A DNA stretch of 31,924 bases from Chloroflexota bacterium. Its GTDB lineage: Bacteria; Chloroflexota; Limnocylindria; Limnocylindrales; CSP1-4. The position numbers were made by a program, and so were the translations under genes. Below the pieces are notes generated by a model. The model worked only from the letters and a program-made list of their open reading frames with translations, was not told where the DNA came from and searched no databases. This document shows positions 21,573-29,287 of the stretch, in pieces; position 1 is the stretch's first letter; every line of letters starts with the position of its first letter. The stretch covers positions 1-31,924 of the forward strand of contig JAICUV010000005.1 of NCBI GenBank assembly GCA_025935655.1. The letters run 5' to 3'.

Positions 21573-22487
21573 ATGAAGCTCGGCTTCCTGACCGCCCCGT
21601 TCCCGGAGACGCCGCTCATGGAGGTGGCCGACTGGGCCGCCGGCGCCGGCTTCGAGGTGCTCGAGATCGCCTGCTGGCCCAGGGCGACGGGACCCACCCG
21701 GCGATATGCCGGCACGAGCCACATCGACGTCGCGAACCTGTCTCGCGACCAGGCCCGGGAGATCCGCGCGGAGATCGAGGGCAAGGGCCTGTCGATCTCG
21801 GGGCTCGGGTTCTACCCCAACCCGCTCCACCCCGATGCCGCGCACCGCGACCAGGTCATCGGCCACCTGAAGCTGGTCATCGACGCGGCCGAGAAGATGG
21901 ACGTGCCGCTCGTGAACACGTTCATGGGCGGCGACGGGGCGCTCAACCAGGACCAGAACTGGGAGCGGGCGCTCCAGGTCTGGCCGGAGATCGTGGCCTA
22001 CGCGCAGGACCACGGGCGGAAGATCACGCTCGAGAACTGCCCGATGCTGTTCAGCTACGACGAGTGGCCGGGCGGCCACAACATCGCCACCACGCCGCGC
22101 ATGTGGCGCCGGATCCTGGAGCAGTGGGGCGGCACGATCGGGCTCAACTTCGATCCCAGCCACCTGGTCCTCCAGATGATCGACATCCGGCGGTTCCTCG
22201 TGGAGTTCGCGCCGCACGTCCTCCACTTCCAGGCCAAGGACCTGCTCATCGACCGGGACGGGCTCTACGAGCGCGGCGTGTTCTCGATGGGCATGGGCTG
22301 GCAGATCCCGCGCATCCCGGGCCTCGGCGACGTGGACTGGAGCGTGGTGTTCGGCGAGCTCTACCGTGGGGGCTACGAGGGGGACTGCATCATCGAGCAC
22401 GAGGACCGGCGCTTCGAGGGCACCGACGACAAGGTCAAGCAGGGGTTCCTCATCGCGCGCGACGTGCTCCGCCCGTACTGCCACTGA
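21573..22487 (+). CDS. Xylose isomerase-like TIM-barrel sugar isomerase/epimerase
   Basis: A 304-residue protein of the AP endonuclease family 2/IolE-type TIM-barrel group. It starts MKLGFLTAPFPETPLMEVADWAAGAGFEVLEIACWP, the usual first two strands. The metal-binding carboxylates and histidines are in KITLENCPMLF, LNFDPSHLVLQMIDIRRFLVEFAPHVLHFQAKD and GDCIIEHEDRRFEG, consistent with the E/D/H/E set of sugar isomerases and inosose dehydratases. The region LVNTFMGGDG precedes the first Glu. It would isomerise, epimerise or dehydrate a free sugar or keto-sugar in the cytoplasm. AGAGGAG lies 8 nt upstream of the ATG. The frame extends upstream only as a shadow of the dehydrogenase. Pairing of such an enzyme with Gfo/Idh dehydrogenases recurs in inositol and 3-keto-glycoside routes, so those are the main candidates. 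Confidence 0.88.
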   Translation: MKLGFLTAPFPETPLMEVADWAAGAGFEVLEIACWPRATGPTRRYAGTSHIDVANLSRDQAREIRAEIEGKGLSISGLGFYPNPLHPDAAHRDQVIGHLKLVIDAAEKMDVPLVNTFMGGDGALNQDQNWERALQVWPEIVAYAQDHGRKITLENCPMLFSYDEWPGGHNIATTPRMWRRILEQWGGTIGLNFDPSHLVLQMIDIRRFLVEFAPHVLHFQAKDLLIDRDGLYERGVFSMGMGWQIPRIPGLGDVDWSVVFGELYRGGYEGDCIIEHEDRRFEGTDDKVKQGFLIARDVLRPYCH

Positions 22488-22517
22488 CCACGACCACCAC
22501 GGCCTGCCATCCGGGGG

Positions 22518-22559
22518 TTGACCCCCGGGGGACGGGTCAATACCATCGGTAATCGATTA
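22518..22559 (+). promoter_or_regulatory. Internal promoter with LacI-type operator before deoC
   Basis: TTGACC at 22518-22523 and TACCAT at 22541-22546 are separated by exactly 17 bp, a good sigma-70 promoter. The perfect palindrome TAATCGATTA (22550-22559) begins 3 bp after the -10 and covers the expected start point near 22553. A central CG flanked by A/T is the typical half-site junction of LacI/GalR-family operators, and the placement would block initiation. No LacI-family gene is in the window. The -35 lies in a GC-rich inverted repeat, CCGGGGG-TTGA-CCCCCGG (22511-22528), which may end the upstream transcript. Confidence 0.62.
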
Positions 22560-22631
22560 TCGAGGACAACCCGGCCGCATCCGTCCGGAACCCGGACCGC
22601 AACCAGGTTGGCCCTCGCTGCCCGGAGCGAC

Positions 22632-23372
22632 ATGACCCTCTCGATCGACAGCCTGACCGAACGCGACATCGCCAAGACCATCGACCACAGCCTCCTTCGC
22701 CCGGAGCTCGACGACGCGTTCGTCGAGGACGGCTGCCGGCTCGCCGCCCGGTACGACGTGGCCTCCGTGTGCGTCCGGCCGGCGGACGTGCGGCGGGCGA
22801 AGGCGATCCTGGAGGGGACGGACGTCGCGGTGGGCACGACGATCGGGTTTCCGCACGGCAACCACGAGACCGCGACCAAGGTGTTCGAGGCCCGCCAGGC
22901 CCTCGCCGACGGCGCGACCGAGCTCGACATGGTGCTCCAGATCGGCGCGCTCAAGAGTGGCCGGGACCAGGACGTCGAGGACGACATCCGCGCGGTGGTC
23001 GAGGTCGCCCACGCGGCCGGCGCGATCGTCAAGGTCATCTTCGAGAACGCCTACCTCACCGATGAGGAGAAGATCCGCGCCTGCCACCTCACCGAGGCCG
23101 CGGGTGGCGACTTCGTCAAGACGAGCACCGGCTTCGCGCCTTCCGGCGCCACCCACGACGACCTGCGGCTGATGCGCGCGAACACGAGCCCGCACGTCCG
23201 GGTGAAGGCCGCGGGCGGCGTGCGGACGCTGGACGCGCTGCTCGACGTCATGGCGCTCGGCGTGACGCGCATCGGCGCCACGGCGACCGAGGCGATCATC
23301 CTCGACTTCCGCGCGCGCAAGGCTGGCGCCAGCCCGGCGGTCGGTGCCGCCGCCGACTCGGGCGCCTACTGA
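22632..23372 (+). CDS. deoC: Deoxyribose-phosphate aldolase-family class I aldolase
   Basis: A 246-residue DeoC. Starting from MTLSIDSLTERDIAKTIDHSLLRP, the active site is complete: Asp99 in ELDMVLQIGALKSG (98-110), Schiff-base K163 in FVKTSTGFAP (161-170) and the second lysine K192 in VKAAGGVRT. These match D102, K167 and K201 of the E. coli enzyme. It cleaves 2-deoxyribose-5-phosphate to glyceraldehyde-3-phosphate and acetaldehyde, though relatives in sugar clusters may cleave other phosphorylated deoxy or keto sugars. The frame is open from a TTG at 22518, but the ATG at 22632 matches the family start and has GGAG just upstream, and the TTG lies inside the promoter. It is followed after a 1-bp gap by the SIS gene. 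Its presence suggests that the imported sugar reaches a phosphorylated 5- or 6-carbon aldol. Confidence 0.95.
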   Translation: MTLSIDSLTERDIAKTIDHSLLRPELDDAFVEDGCRLAARYDVASVCVRPADVRRAKAILEGTDVAVGTTIGFPHGNHETATKVFEARQALADGATELDMVLQIGALKSGRDQDVEDDIRAVVEVAHAAGAIVKVIFENAYLTDEEKIRACHLTEAAGGDFVKTSTGFAPSGATHDDLRLMRANTSPHVRVKAAGGVRTLDALLDVMALGVTRIGATATEAIILDFRARKAGASPAVGAAADSGAY

Positions 23373-23373
23373 C

Positions 23374-24171
23374 ATGCCCGCCACGATGACGGCCGCCAGC
23401 ACCTGGCTCCACGACGCCGCGGCGGTCCTCGCCCGGCTCGAGGAGACGCAGTCGAACGCCATCGAGACCGCCAGCCAGTGGTGTGCGGAGGCGATCGCCG
23501 CGGACGGGCTGGTGCACCTGTTCGGCACCGGCCACTCCCGGATGCCGGTCGAGGAGATGTTCCCGCGCTACGGCTCCTACCCGGGCTTCAACCCGATCGT
23601 GGAGCTCTCGATGACGTTCCATACCCAGGTGGTGGGGGCGAACGGCCAGCGCCAGGCGATGTTCATCGAGCGCCAGCCCGGGCTCGCCGAGGTCATCCTG
23701 TCGAACTTCTCGTTCGGCCCGCTCGACCTCATGATCGTGTTCTCCGCGAGCGGCACGACCGCGGTGCCCGTGGAGATGGCCCGGGGCGCCAGGGCGCGCG
23801 GGCTGCGTGTCATCGCGGTCACGTCCGTGGCACAGTCCATGTCGTCGGAGCCGGAGCCCGCCGCCGGCCAGCGCCTGCTGGAGGTGGCGGACCTCGTCAT
23901 CGACCTGTGCTCGCCGAGCGCCGACGCGTCGGTGCACATTGCCGGGCTGGAGAGTCCGGTCGGCCCTTTGTCCACGGTCGGCGCCGTCGCCATCGTCAAC
24001 GCCATCAAGTCCCGGACCGCCGAGCTCCTCGTGGAGCGGGGCGCCATGCCGCCCGTCATCAGCCGGGCGAGCGCTGTCGGACCGGAGCGGTCCCGGGAGC
24101 TGTTCGAGGAAGCCTACCGAGAGCATGCGCGGCGACTCGCCCGTGCGATCGGCCAGCAAGGAGGTGGGTGA
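23374..24171 (+). CDS. SIS-domain sugar isomerase-like protein (UPF0309 type)
   Basis: A 265-residue phosphosugar-binding SIS-domain protein. After an N-terminal helix (WLHDAAAVLARLEETQSNAIETASQWCAEAI) come LVHLFGTGHSRMPVEEMFPRYGSYPGFNPI, the first sugar-binding loop with the Ser-rich GTGHS, then LMIVFSASGTTAVPVEMARGARARGLRVIAVTSVAQS, the second with SASG. The region SPVGPLSTVGAVAIVNAIKSR corresponds to the third part. It matches the UPF0309/SIS proteins often next to sugar importers and NagB-type genes, which may act as amino-sugar phosphate isomerases or sensors. The specific reaction is unknown. It starts one base after the deoC stop, with a second ATG at 23386. It lies between the aldolase and the binding protein, in the same transcript. 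Confidence 0.85.
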   Translation: MPATMTAASTWLHDAAAVLARLEETQSNAIETASQWCAEAIAADGLVHLFGTGHSRMPVEEMFPRYGSYPGFNPIVELSMTFHTQVVGANGQRQAMFIERQPGLAEVILSNFSFGPLDLMIVFSASGTTAVPVEMARGARARGLRVIAVTSVAQSMSSEPEPAAGQRLLEVADLVIDLCSPSADASVHIAGLESPVGPLSTVGAVAIVNAIKSRTAELLVERGAMPPVISRASAVGPERSRELFEEAYREHARRLARAIGQQGGG

Positions 24172-24269
24172 CGCTCCAACGAGCTCGAGGGAACGGATCT
24201 CGCAGAGGGTTCGCGGCGGACCTTGCTCCATCCGGAGCTGCCGGCCGCCACAAGGAGGAGACGCTGTTC

Positions 24270-25364
24270 ATGAAGCAACTGGGCAAGGCGCGGGCGATCG
24301 TCGCCATCGGCGCCATCACGCTCATCGCGGCCGCCTGCGGCAGCGGCGGTAGCAGCGGCGACAAGGTCGCCGTCGGCTACTCCAACGGCGGTGGCGTCGG
24401 CAACGGCTTCCGCGAGGAGCAGGTCTGCACCGCGAAGGCCGAGGCGCTCGCCTCGGGCAAGGTGTCGACACTGACGACGATCCATCGGAACACCGATGCG
24501 GCCGGCCAGCTCCAGGACATCCGTGACCTGATCGCCAAGGGCGTCAAGGCCATCGTGTTCAACCCGAACGACCCCGAGGCGCTCAACCCGGCCCTCCAGG
24601 AGGCCAAGGCCGCCGGCATCAAGACCGTGTCGGTCGACGCCTACGTCACCGATCCCGACACGTACAACCTGTACAACAACCAGGTCGAGTACGCGAAGCT
24701 CGGCGCCAAGTGGCTGTTCGACAAGCTCGGCGGCACCGGCACCGTGTACTACATGCGCGGCCTCGCCGGCCACCCGGCCGACACCGATCGCGACAAGGGC
24801 TTCAAGGAAGTCCTCAAGGACTACCCGAACATCAAGATCGTCCCGAACGCGGACGGCGTTGCGACCGGGTGGGATCCCGCGACCACGACCCAGCTGATCA
24901 CCGAGTTCATCTCCAGCGGGCAGTACGACACGATCAACGGCATCTGGACCTCCGGCATGGACTCCCAGGTCGTTGACGCGATCTACGCCGCCAACAAGAA
25001 GCCCGTGCCGATCGTCGGCGCCGACCTCGGCGCGTTCGTCGGCCAGCTCACCGATCCCACCAAGTACCCCGGCCTCGAGGGCGCGGCCGTCACGAACACC
25101 GCCGCCGTCGGCGGCGCGGGCGTGAACCTGGCCCTCAAGCTCATCGCCGGCGAGAAGATCGAGACCGCGGCCGACGCGAGCCAGCCGAACACGGTCCTGC
25201 TCAAGCCGGTCCTTGCCGACAACGTCTCCGACGCCGGCAAGAAGACCCTCGACTCGTGGAAGGTCGATGGCCTCGATCCGCTGTGGCCGCTGGGCCTCAA
25301 GATCGACGGCTGGACGACCTACACCCCCGAGCAGGCCGTCGCCTGCAAGGGCCCGGGCGAGTAG
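24270..25364 (+). CDS. Sugar ABC transporter substrate-binding lipoprotein
   Basis: A 364-residue lipoprotein with signal MKQLGKARAIVAIGAITLIAAAC, cleaved before Cys23, and a Gly/Ser linker. The mature part is a type I periplasmic-binding fold like the RbsB/pfam Peripla_BP_4 group: VAVGYSNGGGVGNGFREEQVC, IRDLIAKGVKAIVFNPNDPEALNPALQEAKAAGIKTVSVDAYV, then YYMRGLAGHPADTDRDKGFKEVLKDYP and INGIWTSGMDSQVVDAIYAANKKPVPIVGADLG. These are strands and loops around the sugar cleft. The protein would bind the imported sugar, polyol or purine-like ligand outside the membrane. AAGGAGGAG 9 nt upstream of the ATG is the strongest ribosome binding site in the region, fitting the high demand for binding protein. 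The ligand is not predictable by eye. A long frame upstream is a shadow of the SIS gene. A strong hairpin follows the stop. Confidence 0.93.
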   Translation: MKQLGKARAIVAIGAITLIAAACGSGGSSGDKVAVGYSNGGGVGNGFREEQVCTAKAEALASGKVSTLTTIHRNTDAAGQLQDIRDLIAKGVKAIVFNPNDPEALNPALQEAKAAGIKTVSVDAYVTDPDTYNLYNNQVEYAKLGAKWLFDKLGGTGTVYYMRGLAGHPADTDRDKGFKEVLKDYPNIKIVPNADGVATGWDPATTTQLITEFISSGQYDTINGIWTSGMDSQVVDAIYAANKKPVPIVGADLGAFVGQLTDPTKYPGLEGAAVTNTAAVGGAGVNLALKLIAGEKIETAADASQPNTVLLKPVLADNVSDAGKKTLDSWKVDGLDPLWPLGLKIDGWTTYTPEQAVACKGPGE

Positions 25365-25382
25365 CCTTTCCCGCGACACGCT

Positions 25383-25412
25383 GTGGGGGATCCGCCTCGG
25401 CGGGTCCCCCAC
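25383..25412 (+). terminator. Strong hairpin between binding-protein and ATPase genes
   Basis: GTGGGGGA at 25383-25390 pairs with TCCCCCAC at 25405-25412. An inner stem (T25391-G25404 wobble, then C25392-C25395 with G25400-G25403) closes a CTCG tetraloop, giving about 13 base pairs. It starts 18 bp after the binding-protein stop and ends 16 bp before the ATPase start. No T run follows. Such an element between the binding-protein and transporter genes usually acts as a partial terminator or RNA-stabilising end, giving more binding protein than ATPase. Confidence 0.62.
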
Positions 25413-25428
25413 TCCCTTGCCCCACGGG

Positions 25429-27045
25429 ATGCTGATGACCCTCATCGCCACCGACCTCCTGCTGGAGGCGACGGACATCTCCAAGACCTACGGCGCGGTC
25501 GTCGCGCTCAAGTCCGCGTCCCTGGCCGTCCGGCCGGGCGAGGTCCACGCGCTCATGGGCGCCAACGGCGCCGGCAAGAGCACGCTGGTCAAGATCCTTA
25601 CCGGGGCGATCCGCCCCAACGACGGACGCATCGCGGTGCGCGGTCGCGAGCGCGTCGTGCACTCCCCGGCCGAGGCCCGCCACGGCGGCCTCGTCTCCGT
25701 GTACCAGGAGCCCGCGCTCATCCCGGACCTGGACCTGCGCTCCAACCTGCGCCTCACCCAGACCCCGGTCGAGCCGTTCCGCCACTGGGTCAACGAGCTG
25801 GGGCTCCCCAACCTCGACCTCGGCATCCAGGCGCGCGAGGTGCCGCTGGCGTCGCTGCGCATCATCGACCTCGCCCGGGCGCTGGCCATCGAGCCGGACG
25901 TCCTCATGCTCGACGAGATGACCGCGGCCCTGCCCGCGAACCTCACCGAGCGGGTGCTGGAGGTCGTGGGCCGACTGCGCGGCGGAGACCGCTCGGTCAT
26001 CTTCATCTCCCACCGCATGATCGAGATCGCCGCTGTGTGCGACCGCGCAACCGTGCTGCGCGAGGGCGAGACCGTCGGCGTCGTGGACGTCACCGAGGGC
26101 TCCGAGGAGCGGATCGTGGAGCTGATGCTCGGCGAGGCGGTGGACGACGTGGCCGCGACCGAGGGCCGGCCGGCGACCGCCGCGCGGGCCGCCGCGACCG
26201 CGCCCCGCATCGCCGCCCGCGGCCTGGCATCCGGGTCGAAGCTCGAGGACGTCTCGTTCGACCTCTACCCGGGCGAGGTCCTGGGCGTCGTCGCGCTCGA
26301 GGGCCAGGGCCAGGACGAGCTGTTCGACATCCTGGCGGGGTCGACGCGGGCGGACGCGGGCGAGCTCCAGGTCCAGGGCTTCACCGTCAACTTCCGCCAC
26401 CCGGCCGATGCGATCCGCGCCGGGGTCGTCTACGTGCCCGCGGACCGCGCGGAGGCGCTGCTCATGCAGCGCTCGGTCAAGGAGAACATCGCCCTGCCGT
26501 TCACGACCCAGCTCCGCCGCTGGGGACTGATCCGGACGGGCGAGGAGAAGGTGAAGGTCGACGGGGCGATCGAGCGGCTCCAGATCGACACTCGTGCCCA
26601 GGGCGAGGTCCGACGCCTGTCGGGCGGCAACCAGCAGAAGGTGACGATCGCGCGCTGGGTCGCCGGTGGCGTCCGGACGATGCTCTGCTTCGACCCGACC
26701 CGCGGCATCGACATCCGCACCAAGCACCAGATCTACGTGCTGCTGCGTGATCTCGCCGAGGCCGGCGCCGCGGTGCTGCTGTACACGTCCGAGCTCAAGG
26801 AGGTCCAGCTCGCCTGCGATCGGGCGATCGTCATCTTCGGCGGGCGCGTCGTGGCCGAGATCGCCGTCGAGGACGCGGACGAGCCGACGCTGCTGCGGTT
26901 GGCGTACAACCTCAAGTCCGGGGCCATGATGCCCGAGCTCGCCGCCGCGGAGGCCGTCGCCGCAGACGCCGTCGCCGCGGAGGCGGCCGCGGCCGGGCCT
27001 GTCGAGACAGCGACGGATCCCGCCGCGACGGAGGAGCGGGCATGA
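25429..27045 (+). CDS. Sugar ABC transporter fused ATPase (RbsA/XylG-like) with a degenerate first signature
   Basis: A 538-residue tandem ATPase. NBD1 has Walker A GANGAGKS (44-51), Q-loop Q93, Walker B VLMLDE (158-163) and switch H195. Its LSGGQ-type signature is replaced by VPLASLRII (138-146). NBD2 lacks a Walker A (EGQGQDELFDILAGS, 291-305). It keeps the signature RLSGGNQQKVTIARW (396-410), but its Walker B is changed to TMLCFDPTRGID, with Phe-Asp where Asp-Glu is expected. One composite site (NBD1 Walker A with NBD2 signature) is therefore complete and the other is doubly degenerate, a more extreme asymmetry than in E. coli RbsA. The start may be 25429 or the ATG at 25435. Its stop overlaps the permease start by 4 bp. 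The C-terminal tail (about 505-538) is Ala/Glu-rich and probably disordered. Confidence 0.9.
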   Translation: MLMTLIATDLLLEATDISKTYGAVVALKSASLAVRPGEVHALMGANGAGKSTLVKILTGAIRPNDGRIAVRGRERVVHSPAEARHGGLVSVYQEPALIPDLDLRSNLRLTQTPVEPFRHWVNELGLPNLDLGIQAREVPLASLRIIDLARALAIEPDVLMLDEMTAALPANLTERVLEVVGRLRGGDRSVIFISHRMIEIAAVCDRATVLREGETVGVVDVTEGSEERIVELMLGEAVDDVAATEGRPATAARAAATAPRIAARGLASGSKLEDVSFDLYPGEVLGVVALEGQGQDELFDILAGSTRADAGELQVQGFTVNFRHPADAIRAGVVYVPADRAEALLMQRSVKENIALPFTTQLRRWGLIRTGEEKVKVDGAIERLQIDTRAQGEVRRLSGGNQQKVTIARWVAGGVRTMLCFDPTRGIDIRTKHQIYVLLRDLAEAGAAVLLYTSELKEVQLACDRAIVIFGGRVVAEIAVEDADEPTLLRLAYNLKSGAMMPELAAAEAVAADAVAAEAAAAGPVETATDPAATEERA

Positions 27046-28037
27046 CCGCCGTCAGCGCGACCGCCGCGCCGTCGCGCGCCACCCCGCTGGCCGCGGCGGC
27101 CCGACGCAACGCGTGGACGCTCGGGCTGTTCGGGTTCCTCGTGGTGCTCCTGGCGTTCACCAAGATCATCAACCCCGACTACGGGGTCGCGGGCCTCCAG
27201 GGGCTCGCGATCGCGGTGCTCCCGCTGGCGCTGGCGACCGTCGGCCAGGCGATCGTCGTGATCGCGGGCGGGATCGACCTCTCCGTGGCCTCGATGATGG
27301 CGCTCGTCGCGGTGATCACCGCCTCGCAGATGCAGGGCCAGTCGCCGGAATTCGGGCTGGTCGTCGTCGCGGGGGTGCTCCTGTTCGGGCTCCTGCTCGG
27401 GGCGATCAACGGTTCGCTGATCGTCGTCACCCGGGTGCCCGACATCGTGGTCACGCTGGCGATGTCGTTCGTGTGGGGCGGCTTCGCCCTGCTCGTGCTC
27501 AACACGCCCGGCGGCAAGGCGGTTTCCTGGCTGCGCGAGCTCGTGCTCGGGCCGGTCGGCGTGGACGTGCTGCCCAAGGCGCTCGTCGTGCTCGTCGTGC
27601 TCGTCGGCGTGATCTGGATCCCGCTCCGCCGGTCGCGCCTCGGCCTGTCGATCTACGCGATCGGCAGCAACCGGCTCGCGGCGTTCCGGAGCGGCGTCGC
27701 CGTCGGGCGGACGAAGGTGGCGGCCTACGCGCTGACCGGGCTGTTCGCGGCGCTGGGCGGCCTGAGCGTCGTCGCGTCCACCGGCATCGGCGACCCGAAG
27801 CCCGGCCCGTACACCCTGCCGGCGGTCGCGGCCGTGGTCCTGGGCGGCGTGAGCCTCGCGGGCGGGCGCGGCGGCATCGTCGGCCCCATCATCGCGGTCG
27901 TCATCCTCCAGATGATCCGGACGGACATGACCTTCCTCAACCTCGACACGAACCTCGCGGTGGTGTTCCAGGGCCTCATCCTCATCGGAGTCGTCATGAT
28001 CGGCAGCTTCGTGCAGCTTCGACGGGGTCGCGGATGA
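27042..28037 (+). CDS. Sugar ABC transporter permease 1 (RbsC family)
   Basis: A 331-residue membrane protein with about nine hydrophobic segments and no signal peptide. The diagnostic RbsC loop GQAIVVIAGGIDLSVASMMALVAVITA (68-94) is present, with GGIDLS being the conserved motif of this permease family. A later match is YAIGSNRLAAFRSGV, the coupling-helix region that contacts the ATPase, then the GGRGGIVGP loop. It forms the channel together with the second permease, and the pair together replaces a homodimer. The start overlaps the ATPase stop as ATGA, and the stop overlaps the next permease in the same way, so the three transporter genes are translationally coupled. Substrate cannot be read from sequence. 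Confidence 0.93.
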   Translation: MTAVSATAAPSRATPLAAAARRNAWTLGLFGFLVVLLAFTKIINPDYGVAGLQGLAIAVLPLALATVGQAIVVIAGGIDLSVASMMALVAVITASQMQGQSPEFGLVVVAGVLLFGLLLGAINGSLIVVTRVPDIVVTLAMSFVWGGFALLVLNTPGGKAVSWLRELVLGPVGVDVLPKALVVLVVLVGVIWIPLRRSRLGLSIYAIGSNRLAAFRSGVAVGRTKVAAYALTGLFAALGGLSVVASTGIGDPKPGPYTLPAVAAVVLGGVSLAGGRGGIVGPIIAVVILQMIRTDMTFLNLDTNLAVVFQGLILIGVVMIGSFVQLRRGRG

Positions 28038-29032
28038 GCGGGGCGACGGGCGTCTCCGAGCCGCGCCGGGCGACGGTGTCGGCGGCCGGGCTGCGGGCGC
28101 TGTTCCGCGACCAGCCGCTGGTCCCGCTGCTGGGCCTGCTCGGACTCCTCGTGGTGCTCATCGCGATCCTCAAGCCGGAGATCCTGGGCGTCGAGTGGGC
28201 CGTCGGGATCCTCCGCCTGTCGATCCCGCTGGGGCTCCTGGCCGCGTGCCAGACGATCACCTTCCTCACCGGCGGCATCGACCTGTCCGTCGGCGCCGTG
28301 GCGTCGATGAGCGGGTTCCTCGTCGCGACCCTCGTCGGTGGGCAGGGCCTGCCCGTCGCGATCCTCGTCGCCCTGCTGGTCGCCGCGTTCGCGGGGCTGC
28401 TGTCGGGGATCGGCGTGGGCGTGTTCCGCGTCCACCCGCTGATCATGACGCTGGGCATGGGCCTCGTCGTCCTCGGCCTCGCGAACGTCTGGCAGCTGGT
28501 CATGGTCCAGACCGGGTCGGGCGTGCCGTCCGAGCTCCGCTGGCTGGGCTCCGCGACGGCGGGCGGCCTGCTCCCCGTGAGCCTGCTGGTGTTCGTGCCC
28601 GTTGCGGCGTTCGTGCTGCTCCTGCTGCGCCGGACGGGCTACGGCCGGCTGCTGTACGCGATCGGCGACAACCCGGTCGCGTCGCGCCTGGCGGGGGCCC
28701 GGAGCTGGCAGGTCCTCGTGGCGCTGTACATCCTGTCGGCGGTGATCGCCGCCCTGGCCGGGTTCCTCTACTCGGGCCTCAACAACACGGCCAGCGTGAC
28801 GCTCGTGGACTCGCAGGTGCTGCCGTCCGTGGCGGCCGCGGTCATCGGCGGCACGTCCATCCTGGGCGGCCGCGGCGGGTACGGCGGCACGATCGTCGGA
28901 ACGCTGATCCTCACGGTGGTCATCTCGCTGCTGAGCGCGCTCGGGCTGCCCGAGGCGGTCCGCCAGATCCTGTTCGGGTCGATGATCGTCGCGGTCGCGG
29001 CCGCGTACACCAGGGTGACCGCCGAGGGCTGA
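28034..29032 (+). CDS. Sugar ABC transporter permease 2 (RbsC family)
   Basis: A 332-residue paralogue of the upstream permease. Its N terminus is cytoplasmic (MSGATGVSEPRRATVSAAGLRALFRDQPLVP), followed by TM segments and the family loop CQTITFLTGGIDLSVGAVASMSGFLVATL. The coupling region is YAIGDNPVASRLAGARSWQV and the last loop GGRGGYGGTIVGTLILTVV. Having two distinct permeases with one fused ATPase means the membrane part is a heterodimer, typical of part of the sugar/autoinducer importer family. The ATG overlaps the previous stop by 4 bp. The frame is open long before the ATG, but that is a shadow of permease 1. It ends the operon: the following 474 bp have no gene on either strand. Confidence 0.92.
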   Translation: MSGATGVSEPRRATVSAAGLRALFRDQPLVPLLGLLGLLVVLIAILKPEILGVEWAVGILRLSIPLGLLAACQTITFLTGGIDLSVGAVASMSGFLVATLVGGQGLPVAILVALLVAAFAGLLSGIGVGVFRVHPLIMTLGMGLVVLGLANVWQLVMVQTGSGVPSELRWLGSATAGGLLPVSLLVFVPVAAFVLLLLRRTGYGRLLYAIGDNPVASRLAGARSWQVLVALYILSAVIAALAGFLYSGLNNTASVTLVDSQVLPSVAAAVIGGTSILGGRGGYGGTIVGTLILTVVISLLSALGLPEAVRQILFGSMIVAVAAAYTRVTAEG

Positions 29033-29040
29033 AGGCTGGG

Positions 29041-29066
29041 CGAGCGGGCGTCCTGCCTCGCGCTCG
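29041..29066. terminator. Weak hairpin after the second permease gene
   Basis: CGAGCG at 29041-29046 and CGCTCG at 29061-29066 could pair around a 14-nt loop, 8 bp after the stop of the last operon gene. It is the only terminator-like element close to this stop and is not strong. Confidence 0.3.
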
Positions 29067-29096
29067 TCCGTCCGGTTCGCCGCGCGCTCTCCCGCA

Positions 29097-29254
29097 GCAC
29101 CCTTGCTCGCTCAGCGAGCGTTCCATGCGCTGGGCGGCACGGATCGTCCGCCCGGCGAGCGGATCGTGCGCTACAAGGCCCGACACGCCACGGATCGCTC
29201 GCCCAGCGGCGCGTCCCTCGCGCCGGGCGCACCTATCGCTCGCTGGGCGAACGG
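29097..29254. repeat. Imperfect direct repeat, copy 1 (158 bp)
   Basis: This is the first of two copies in the 474-bp gene-free stretch between the permease and the flavoenzyme genes. The two copies are both 158 bp, offset by 191 bp, and by hand alignment differ at about 18 positions with no gap. Copy 1 contains the palindromic core GCTCGCT-C-AGCGAGC (29105-29119) and ends GCTGGGCGAACGG. The offset is not a multiple of 3, so the duplication does not preserve any reading frame. Confidence 0.85.
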
Positions 29255-29287
29255 CGCCTGATCGCCAGGGCTCGGCGCCCGCCCATC

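Noticed and set aside
22518..22631. TTG start extending DeoC by 38 residues
   Set aside because: The TTG is the -35 element of the promoter. The ATG at 22632 begins where DeoC proteins normally start.
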